A stretch of DNA of 64,000 bases. Origin: DATAUD01 sp035511075 (GTDB taxonomy: Bacteria; Verrucomicrobiota; Verrucomicrobiia; Limisphaerales; Palsa-1400). Made by a program: the position numbers and the translations under genes. Shown here piece after piece: positions 25,658 through 32,587 of the stretch (positions within the stretch are counted from its first letter, which is position 1; every line of letters starts with the position of its first letter). The notes below the pieces were generated by a model. That model was given only the letters and a program-made list of their open reading frames with translations, did no database searches and had not been told where the DNA came from. The stretch lies in NCBI GenBank assembly GCA_035511075.1, contig DATKFW010000109.1:1-64000 (forward strand), in the 5' to 3' direction.

Positions 25658-26503
25658 ATGAACCAAAAGCTCCGAAGCGAACGGGAGTTCCAGCGCAAGG
25701 TTCAGCGCGGTTTTACACTCATCGAATTACTGGTGGTGATCGCCATCATCGCCATTCTGGCGTCGATGCTGCTGCCGGCCCTGGCCAAAGCCAAGCAACA
25801 GTCCGAGGGGACCAAATGCCTCAGCAACCTCAAGCAAATGTCTCTGGCCTATTACATGTATGTCGAGGACAACGACGGGCAAATGGTCAACTACTCTTCC
25901 ACCGAAGCGCTTTGGATGCAGACCTTGATTGCCTACCAGGCGCAAGTGGCGGCGATTCGGCTTTGTCCCGTGGCCGATCAAACCAACAAGTTGGACGTGG
26001 CCAACCAGAGCGAAGCGGGGTCGGCCGTGCTTCCCTGGTACTGGGGGACGAACCCGAAGCCAAGCTTGAATACGGGCAGTTATGCCATTAACGGCTGGCT
26101 CTACCTCTGGCAGGCAACCAGCGATATTGCGCAGTGGCTTTCGGCGGGCAACCTTCCCTTGTTTTTTCAAAAGGAGTCCACCATCACACAGCCGTCACGG
26201 ACTCCAAGCTTCTACGACGGCGTCTGGCCAGATGGCTGGCCGTTGATCACGGACCAGCTCGCCACCGACTTAATCAAGGGCCCCCCGGACGCCGCCAATG
26301 CGAGTGGGCTGGCACGTTTGAGCGTCGCCCGCCACCCGCTGCTTCCCGGGGCCACGGCCACGCCCAATCACAAGGTGCCGGGAGCGATCAACATGGGGTT
26401 TGCCGACGGCCACGCCAGCGGGTGGAGATTGGAGGACTGCAAGAATGTCATCTGGCATGTCGGCTACACACCGAACGCCGATCCCTGGGCAACCGGGCCG
26501 TAG
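25658..26503 (+). CDS. Type II secretion/type IV pilin-like protein (pseudopilin)
   Basis: A 281-residue protein with a prepilin peptidase site GFTLIEL followed by the hydrophobic helix LVVIAIIAILASMLLPAL, then the KCLSNLKQMSLAYYMYVEDN segment that follows the helix in PVC-group pseudopilins. It ends with GAINMGFADGHASGW, a variant of the H-x9-DG motif found in these proteins. They are exported and processed by a prepilin peptidase; role unknown (surface or secretion). One of three paralogues here (38966 and 54567). ATG 25658 is chosen so that the basic leader precedes GFTLIE. Confidence 0.9.
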   Translation: MNQKLRSEREFQRKVQRGFTLIELLVVIAIIAILASMLLPALAKAKQQSEGTKCLSNLKQMSLAYYMYVEDNDGQMVNYSSTEALWMQTLIAYQAQVAAIRLCPVADQTNKLDVANQSEAGSAVLPWYWGTNPKPSLNTGSYAINGWLYLWQATSDIAQWLSAGNLPLFFQKESTITQPSRTPSFYDGVWPDGWPLITDQLATDLIKGPPDAANASGLARLSVARHPLLPGATATPNHKVPGAINMGFADGHASGWRLEDCKNVIWHVGYTPNADPWATGP

Positions 26504-26595
26504 CAGGCGCATCAGCCGACGATGGCCAATGGCACGGCCAGTAGCGGCGCCGGCGCGGCAACGGGGCTGGCTTCTTGTGTTCGTTTGGCAATCAC

Positions 26596-27408
26596 ATGAG
26601 TTTTCCTATGGCGACGAGTGACTTTTACGACACGCTGGCTCCATACTACCACTTGATCTACGCGGACTGGGAAGTGAGCATCGGCAGGCAGAGCCGCGCC
26701 CTCGATGCCATCATCCGTTCAACCGGTGGCGCGCAGCCGCGCTCGGTACTCGATACGTCTTGTGGCATCGGCACGCAGAGCATCGGCCTGGCCCAACTCG
26801 GCTACGAGGTTACTGCCTCCGACCTCTCGCCGTCAGCAGCGGAGCGCGCGCAACGCGAGGCCAGCCGGCGGGGCCTGTCAATCCAGTGCAGCGTCGCCGA
26901 CATGCGAGGCGTCCACGCACAGCACCGGCGTTTGTTTGACGTTGTAATTGCTTGCGATAATTCGATTCCTCATCTTCTCTCTGACGCGGACATCCTTGCG
27001 GCCTTCGAGGACTTTCATCGTTGTCTTGCGCCCGGCGGTCTGTGCCTGATCTCGGTGCGCGACTACGCCACTTTGGACATGAACGCCCAGGTGCAGCTTC
27101 ACCATTACGGCGTGCGCCATGTAGGCGGGACGCGATACGTACTGCTTCAGGTGTGGGAGCTTCATGCGCCGCTTTATGACACTACGTTCTATGTGATCGA
27201 GCATCGCGAGGGAGCAGAGCCAGTCACGCACGCAAGCCAAGCGACATACTACGCCGTGCCGATTACCACACTCATGCGCCTCATGGAGGAGGCTGGGTTT
27301 TCGGAAGTGCGTCGCATCGACGGCAAATTTTTTGAACCGGTTCTCGTCGGTTGCAAGCGCCACGAACCCGCCCAAGACGCTGCGACGAACGAGCGCCCGC
27401 ACTTGTGA
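26596..27408 (+). CDS. Class I SAM-dependent methyltransferase
   Basis: A 270-residue Rossmann-fold methyltransferase. Opening DFYDTLAPYYHLIYADWE, motif I VLDTSCGIGTQSIGLA (about residue 50), a motif II acidic residue in EVTASDLSPSA, and the FDVVIACDNSIPHLL plus LAPGGLCLISVRD segments place it with small-molecule or glycine/sarcosine-type methyltransferases. The substrate is unknown. Starts at ATG 26596 or ATG 26608; both keep all motifs. Confidence 0.88.
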   Translation: MSFPMATSDFYDTLAPYYHLIYADWEVSIGRQSRALDAIIRSTGGAQPRSVLDTSCGIGTQSIGLAQLGYEVTASDLSPSAAERAQREASRRGLSIQCSVADMRGVHAQHRRLFDVVIACDNSIPHLLSDADILAAFEDFHRCLAPGGLCLISVRDYATLDMNAQVQLHHYGVRHVGGTRYVLLQVWELHAPLYDTTFYVIEHREGAEPVTHASQATYYAVPITTLMRLMEEAGFSEVRRIDGKFFEPVLVGCKRHEPAQDAATNERPHL

Positions 27409-27533
27409 ATTGATTGAAAAGCGCCTTGGTTGCACCCAGAAACCCGATATGAATTAAACACCCCGGCACGGCCGGATTTGATTCGACACAATGGCGCGCG
27501 GCCAGGAAAGCGCGTTCGTGCGGCACTCGATAG

Positions 27534-27616
27534 AGAAGACGGGAAAAGAGTGGCTTGGAGGAACAGAAGGACGCGAAGGAAACAAAGATTCTATTGTCTG
27601 TGCCCTCTGATCGCCG
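27534..27616 (+). repeat. Dispersed repeat family B, copy 2
   Basis: About 83 bp from AGAAGACGGGAAAAGAG to CCCTCTGATCGCC, nearly collinear with copy 1 at 23844-23926. It lies 68 bp upstream of the acetyltransferase gene, in the same orientation. The preceding 40 bp (GCGCGGCCAGGAAAGCGCGT) has a looser match at about 30390. Confidence 0.8.
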
Positions 27617-27683
27617 TTGACCCTTACGGTTCTGTATGATTTTCAATAGACATCGGCCTTGAAAGTGGGCTTAACTTTCCAGC

Positions 27684-28436
27684 ATGGAATTGGCTGCCAA
27701 ACTGACCACCTTTGAGGAAATTGGATCCTGGCGTGAGTTGTATCAACAGGAAATGAATTGTCAAATAATTCACGATTCGATCCATTGCAGGCCAGGCTGG
27801 AGTCTGGAGTATTTGCTCAGTGCTGGGGAAACCCCTGTCGGTTACGGTTCGATTGCTGTCGCTGGGCCATGGAAGGACAAACCGACCTTATATGAGTTTT
27901 TCGTTCTTCCGTACTACCGGTCCCGCCTATTCGATCTCTTTTCCGTGCTGCTTGCCGCCAGTGGCGCGAAAAGGATTGAGACTCAGTGTAATGACTCATT
28001 GCTTACGGCCATGTTGCATACGTTCGCTTGCGACGTCGTGAGCGAGAGTATCCTTTATCACGACAAACTGACGACAGCAATCGCGCCAGCAGAGGCCTCT
28101 TTCCGGCGCGCTATCGCTTCTGACGACCCGAATTTACGCGCAGATCAACTGGTCACCCACGGGGTTGTGGAAGTCGGTGGGGTGGTTGCGGCGAAAGGCG
28201 GGATACTTTTCCATTACAACCGACCTTATGGCGATATATATATGGAGGTCGCCGAGGCGTTTCGGAGACGTGGTCTTGGCTCGTATCTGGTTCAAGAGCT
28301 AAAGCGAGTCGGTTACGAACGCGGGAACATTCCGTCGGCTCGATGCAATCCGAAGAATATTGCTTCCCGCAAAACTCTTCAGAAGGCGGGCTTTGTTCCG
28401 TGTGGGCACATATTAAGCGGTTCAGTCCCGCGATGA
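27684..28436 (+). CDS. GNAT-family N-acetyltransferase
   Basis: A 250-residue protein whose C-terminal half has a clear GNAT acetyl-CoA site: IYMEVAEAFRRRGLGSYLVQ (motif A, R-R-x-G-L-G) and NIASRKTLQKAGF (motif B). The N-terminal half (about 1-130) has a second, weaker GNAT-like arrangement (VGYGSIAVAG, YEFFVLPYYRSRLFDL), so it may be a tandem GNAT with one degenerate domain. Substrate unknown. It follows repeat B copy 2 and is not in an operon. Confidence 0.85.
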   Translation: MELAAKLTTFEEIGSWRELYQQEMNCQIIHDSIHCRPGWSLEYLLSAGETPVGYGSIAVAGPWKDKPTLYEFFVLPYYRSRLFDLFSVLLAASGAKRIETQCNDSLLTAMLHTFACDVVSESILYHDKLTTAIAPAEASFRRAIASDDPNLRADQLVTHGVVEVGGVVAAKGGILFHYNRPYGDIYMEVAEAFRRRGLGSYLVQELKRVGYERGNIPSARCNPKNIASRKTLQKAGFVPCGHILSGSVPR

Positions 28437-28512
28437 TACGGAGCGAACCCGGGTTGCGGGCGAGTTGGTTTTCCGCTTGCAATATTGGCGGCGAGAAGCG
28501 TAGTGGTCTCGC

Positions 28513-30252
28513 ATGTCCACGGCGCAACCAATCGAACCGTCCTACCAGAAACCGCTCAGGCTGTGGCCCGGCGTGGTCATCGTGGCGATCCAATGGCTGC
28601 TCCGGTTCGTCCTGCCGGTCTTTGTGCCGGAGGCCCTCGGCATCGGGGTGATCGGCGGACTCGTGTGCGGATTTCTGGTGGTCGTGTGGTGGCTGTGCTT
28701 CAGCCGGGCGGCCTGGTCGGAACGGCTGGGTGCTTTGGCCCTGATAGTCGTCGGGATGGTCGCCACGTCGCGCCTCGTTGACGTGTCCATTGCGACGGGA
28801 ATGATGGGGTTGGCGTTTCCCATCTATGCCATCCCGGTCTTGTGCCTGGCGTTTGTCGTCTGGGCCGTGGCCACCCGGCGCCTCGCCGCCGGAGTTCGGC
28901 GCATCACGATGGTCGCGACCATCCTGCTCGCTTGCGGTGTGTGGACGCTCCTGCGGACCGGCGGTGTTACCGGCAGCTTCGCTTCGGACCTCTCCTGGCG
29001 TTGGTCGAAGACTCCCGAGGAACGGCTGCTGTCCCAGGCGGCGGAGGCGCCTGCGGCGCTCCAGGCGGCTTCGGCAGCGCCTGAGTCCGGCGCCGATTGG
29101 CCGGGCTTTCGCGGGCCGCATCGCGACGGCATTGTCCCTGGGGTGCGGATCGAGACCAACTGGGCTGCGTCGCCACCCGTCGAGTTATGGCGCCGGCCGA
29201 TTGGACCGGGCTGGTCGTCCTTAGCGGTCCACGGCAATCTTCTTTACACGCAGGAGCAGCGCGGTGAGGACGAGGTCGTTGCCTGTTATGACGCGACCAC
29301 CGGCAAGCCCGTGTGGGCGCACCGGGACGCGGCTCGGTTTTGGGAGTCCAATGGCGGCGCCGGTCCGCGCTCGACACCGGCACTTGGCAATGGTCGTGTC
29401 TATGCATTTGGCGCGACCGGAATCCTGAACGCGCTCGACGCCCGCAACGGCGCCCTCCTGTGGTCGAGCCATCCTCCGTCCGACACCGACACGAGAGTCC
29501 CGGGGTGGGGCTTCGCCGGCTCGCCACTGGTGGTCGGCGACGTCGTCATCGTCGCCGCCGTCGGACGGCTCGCTGCCTACGATATTGCCACCGGCGCCCG
29601 CCGCTGGGTTGGCCCGGTCGGCGGCGATGGATACAGTTCGCCGCAACTATTTATGATTGACGGTGTGGCGCAAGTCGTGCTGCTGAGCGGGCAGGGCGCT
29701 GTGAGCGTGGCGCCGACCGACGGCACGTTGCTTTGGGAGTACCCGTGGCATTCGGGCGCACGCATCGTGCAGCCGGCCTTGGTTCCCAATGGCGACATCC
29801 TCATCAGCGCCTCGGGCGCCGGCGGCGGAGTCAACATGCGCTGCCTCGCCGTTAGGCACCGAACCGGCGGATGGGCGGTGGAAGAGCGGTGGACATCGGT
29901 CGGGCTGAAGCCGTACTTCAATGACTTCGTCGTTTACGATGGCTGTGCTTTCGGCTTCGACGGCTCGATCCTCGCGTGCATCGACCTTCAGGATGGAAAG
30001 CGGAAGTGGAAGGGCGGACGGTACGGAAGCGGGCAGCTCCTGTTGTTGCCAGACCAGGGCTTGCTTCTGGTGCTTTCCGAGCAGGGTGAGCTGGCGCTAG
30101 TCAGGGCGTCGCCCGACGAGTTCACAGAACTGGGGCGTTTCCCGGCGATTAAGGGCAAGACTTGGAACCACCCGGTGCTGGCCGGCGACCTGCTGCTGGT
30201 TCGCAACGGGCAGGAAATGGCCGCGTTCCGGCTGGCGCTCCAGAAGCTGTGA
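28513..30252 (+). CDS. Membrane-anchored PQQ-type beta-propeller protein
   Basis: A 579-residue protein with about five hydrophobic segments in residues 20-150, then a large C-terminal PQQ-binding-like (WD40-like) propeller: DWPGFRGPHRDGIVPG, CYDATTGKPVWAHRD, YAFGATGILNALDARNGALL, YDIATGARRW and CIDLQDGKRKWKGG. The DWPxFRGPxRxG opening is standard for PVC-group PQQ-repeat proteins, many of which are structural rather than quinoprotein enzymes. The fusion to a multi-TM region is less usual. Function unknown; possibly an envelope scaffold or dehydrogenase-like enzyme. Confidence 0.85.
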   Translation: MSTAQPIEPSYQKPLRLWPGVVIVAIQWLLRFVLPVFVPEALGIGVIGGLVCGFLVVVWWLCFSRAAWSERLGALALIVVGMVATSRLVDVSIATGMMGLAFPIYAIPVLCLAFVVWAVATRRLAAGVRRITMVATILLACGVWTLLRTGGVTGSFASDLSWRWSKTPEERLLSQAAEAPAALQAASAAPESGADWPGFRGPHRDGIVPGVRIETNWAASPPVELWRRPIGPGWSSLAVHGNLLYTQEQRGEDEVVACYDATTGKPVWAHRDAARFWESNGGAGPRSTPALGNGRVYAFGATGILNALDARNGALLWSSHPPSDTDTRVPGWGFAGSPLVVGDVVIVAAVGRLAAYDIATGARRWVGPVGGDGYSSPQLFMIDGVAQVVLLSGQGAVSVAPTDGTLLWEYPWHSGARIVQPALVPNGDILISASGAGGGVNMRCLAVRHRTGGWAVEERWTSVGLKPYFNDFVVYDGCAFGFDGSILACIDLQDGKRKWKGGRYGSGQLLLLPDQGLLLVLSEQGELALVRASPDEFTELGRFPAIKGKTWNHPVLAGDLLLVRNGQEMAAFRLALQKL

Positions 30253-30270
30253 TTGACCATGTTTGGGAGG

Positions 30271-30352
30271 GCGCGGTCAGTGTCTGTAAGCTTGACTCGC
30301 TTTTTAGAAGGCGTTTCACCACGGATAACACGGATGGGGCGGGGGAGGATCT
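30271..30352 (+). repeat. Dispersed repeat family A, copy 2
   Basis: About 82 bp beginning CAGTGTCTGTAAGCTTGACT, then TTTCACCACGGATAACACGG and GGAGGATCTG. Matches 24396-24477 and 32443-32535. Located 124 bp upstream of the secreted-protein gene at 30476, same orientation. Confidence 0.8.
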
Positions 30353-30439
30353 GTTTTTCAAACCGTGTTTTTGAAACACAAACGCACGCGGCCGGGAAAG
30401 CGCATATTCCTCCGAAAGAGTCAACTGTGGTCGCGAAGT

Positions 30440-30469
30440 TTGACTCTTGGCTGGGGCGCATGCTAGAAT
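30440..30469 (+). promoter_or_regulatory. Strong sigma-70-like promoter, apparently leaderless
   Basis: TTGACT (30440-30445, 5 of 6 to consensus), an 18-bp spacer and TAGAAT (30464-30469, 5 of 6). The predicted start is at about 30476, which is the A of the ATG of the next gene, and there is no ribosome binding site. Confidence 0.6.
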
Positions 30470-30475
30470 CTGAAA

Positions 30476-31510
30476 ATGGTTAACCCAGCGGGCAAGAAAT
30501 TGTGTTGGTTTTCGATTGCCGTTTACGTTTTGCTCTCATCGAACTGGGTTGGGGTGGCGTTTGCGCAAGAATTTAGAGCGACGGGGACGGTGAGGATGGA
30601 GTCGCTCACGCTGGGGAAAGTATTTACACAGCATTTTGAGATCGCTGTAAGCGGCTGCCGAGCGCTGATTCTCTCGTCAAATATTGATGCTTCCAGCGGT
30701 TATGTATCCATAAATCCGCGCGGAGGATTTGTTCCACACACGAATGAAACAGACCGGTTAAGTGTGGAAGTCGGCATCGAAAACGGAAGCATTTATAACT
30801 TGGCTCGCTTCTACAGCGAGGACGGCTGCAGGATTGCAGCGTCGATTGATGCTTTCAGAGCGCCGATGGACGACGTGGCCAGTCAGGTTAACTATCTGTG
30901 GTTTGCGTTTGTTTCATCAAGTTATTTCCGGCAACAGACAAATAACCTCCTGGAGCCGATTTGGACGTTGGACGACTATCAGTTAAGGGAGCAGCATTTC
31001 AAGGTTCTGGCAGGCTGGTCGCTGAATGAGGTTGCGCCGTTTTTGCCCAAGAGGGTTACGTATTATTCCGACGGTAATTTGCGAGGTCGCGTAAACGGAA
31101 CATCCTATGTTGGACTGGCCCCTTCGCCGTACGATCATGGATTCACTAATTTCATATACGAGGAATTGTCCGCGACAAATTCGGGCGGTCTGGAAATCCC
31201 GAAGGAATTCCGGTTTACCCGATACGGCTTTGTCCGGGACAGCCTCACGCCGATCGTGATCGTCAGCGGGAGGGTCGATCAATTCACGCCTAATGCGTCC
31301 GCCACAGTTTTCACTCCACCTTACACCGGCGGTATTGAAATTGCCGACAAGAGATTCGCGCTGTCAAATCCACCGGTGGATATGGTATTGTTTCCGGCAA
31401 GCAACGGCAATTGGAAGGGCACAAATGTCGAGCGACTCTATCAAAGGGAATTGAAATTCAATCTGCTTGGGAAGCCGCAGGCGGTCTCTGGATCGGTTCG
31501 TGCCCATTGA
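30476..31510 (+). CDS. Secreted protein of unknown function
   Basis: A 344-residue protein with an N-terminal signal peptide (KKLCWFSIAVYVLLSS, cleavage near VAFA-QE). The mature part looks beta-rich (FRATGTVRMESLTLGKVFTQ) with one helical or Trp-rich patch (LLEPIWTLDDYQLREQHFKV) and no recognised domain. It stands alone behind repeat A copy 2 and a good promoter. I do not assign a function. Confidence 0.75.
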   Translation: MVNPAGKKLCWFSIAVYVLLSSNWVGVAFAQEFRATGTVRMESLTLGKVFTQHFEIAVSGCRALILSSNIDASSGYVSINPRGGFVPHTNETDRLSVEVGIENGSIYNLARFYSEDGCRIAASIDAFRAPMDDVASQVNYLWFAFVSSSYFRQQTNNLLEPIWTLDDYQLREQHFKVLAGWSLNEVAPFLPKRVTYYSDGNLRGRVNGTSYVGLAPSPYDHGFTNFIYEELSATNSGGLEIPKEFRFTRYGFVRDSLTPIVIVSGRVDQFTPNASATVFTPPYTGGIEIADKRFALSNPPVDMVLFPASNGNWKGTNVERLYQRELKFNLLGKPQAVSGSVRAH

Positions 31511-31529
31511 TGATCCAGTTGAAGCGGGA

Positions 31530-31584
31530 AGGCGCCATGTTACCACGGATCAGACCGAGAACTCGGATAGAGCGGGGTGAATCT
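31530..31584 (+). repeat. Partial copy of repeat family A
   Basis: The core TTACCACGGATCAGA, followed by CTCGGATAGAGCGGGGTGAA, corresponds to the second half of repeat A, with the first half missing. It lies 108 bp upstream of the PEP-CTERM gene. Confidence 0.55.
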
Positions 31585-31691
31585 GTTGATGGCCGAAATG
31601 TGATTAAGGATGTCCCAAAAGGGATAGATTGATCCGGGTGACACTGGTAAGAATCAGAAATCACGGATTTTGAATCAAAACTTATAGACAC

Positions 31692-32384
31692 ATGAAGACC
31701 AAGACCTCTGGTTCGGTAATTTCGACTTTGCTTTTCGCCGGGGCATTGGGATTCAGCGGAAGCGTCCAAGCCTCGCTGACGACCTATGCCAGCGATGCGG
31801 CATGGTCAGGCGCTGTCGGAACGCAGACGACAACCACGATCCCCGATGTTGCCCCCGGTTCGTATGTCTACATCGGCCAGGGCACCGCAAGCGTCACGTA
31901 TGGCGGGGTGACTTTTTCGCAAAGCGGCACTCTTGGTAATGGCTACTTTTACAACATCGGTTCAGGTTACTTCGGCAACACAGAGGCTGTGCTGTCGAGC
32001 CAGGAACAAAGTATTGGGGTCGCGAACATCCTCATCACGTTACCTTCACCTGTGACGGCCTTTGCGTTGAATTTGGGTTACGGTACATTTTTTGGTGGTT
32101 CGGTTACTTTCACGCTTGGCAACGGGGACACCTTCACCCAGGGCAGCGAGGACAACGTTAACTACACCACACCGGGCTTTGCAGGAGCCACCGACACCGC
32201 CCCTTTTACTACGATTCTCGTGACCACTGGGGACGAGGGTCTTAATATTAACAACCTTGTCACCGCCGACGGTCTTACCAGCCCCGTTCCGGAACCGACG
32301 ACGCTGATCTCCGGCGCGGTGATGCTCCTGCCGTTTGGTTCGAGTGCGGTTCGGCAGATTCGCAAGAAAATGCAGGCGGCTTAA
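31692..32384 (+). CDS. PEP-CTERM sorting-domain protein
   Basis: A 230-residue exported protein with a signal peptide (LLFAGALGFSGSVQA) and a C-terminal sorting signal: VPEPTTLISGAVMLLPFGSS followed by the basic tail RQIRKK. Such proteins are recognised by an exosortase (EpsH/XrtA type) and attached or released at the surface, usually together with exopolysaccharide. The mature body is beta-rich and low in charge (FALNLGYGTFFGGSVTFTLG). A strong terminator follows at 32405. No exosortase gene is in this window. Confidence 0.92.
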   Translation: MKTKTSGSVISTLLFAGALGFSGSVQASLTTYASDAAWSGAVGTQTTTTIPDVAPGSYVYIGQGTASVTYGGVTFSQSGTLGNGYFYNIGSGYFGNTEAVLSSQEQSIGVANILITLPSPVTAFALNLGYGTFFGGSVTFTLGNGDTFTQGSEDNVNYTTPGFAGATDTAPFTTILVTTGDEGLNINNLVTADGLTSPVPEPTTLISGAVMLLPFGSSAVRQIRKKMQAA

Positions 32385-32404
32385 GGGATTCGATTTTTAA
32401 TGCG

Positions 32405-32440
32405 GAAGAGGCGTTGACTTTGGTCAGCGCCTTTTCGTTT
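32405..32440 (+). terminator. Rho-independent terminator of the PEP-CTERM gene
   Basis: Stem of 14 pairs (two G-U) formed by GAAGAGGCGTTGAC and GTCAGCGCCTTTTC around a TTTG loop, running into TTTTCGTTT. It begins 20 bp after the stop codon at 32384. Confidence 0.85.
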
Positions 32441-32442
32441 CA

Positions 32443-32535
32443 GGGGCGCTCTCAGTGTCTGTACGCTTGACTCGTTTTCGAAGATATTTTACCACGGATT
32501 ACAGGTAATACACGGATGGAGCCGGCGATAAACTG
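32443..32535 (+). repeat. Dispersed repeat family A, copy 3
   Basis: About 93 bp containing CAGTGTCTGTACGCTTGACT, then GAAGATATTTTACCACGGAT and ACACGGATGGAGC. Best match to copy 1. Ends 53 bp upstream of the kinase gene at 32588, in the same orientation. Confidence 0.8.
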
Positions 32536-32587
32536 TTCTTAAGGAATATTCATACTTGTAGTCCTTCCTATGCGCATGTAGGAGTGA

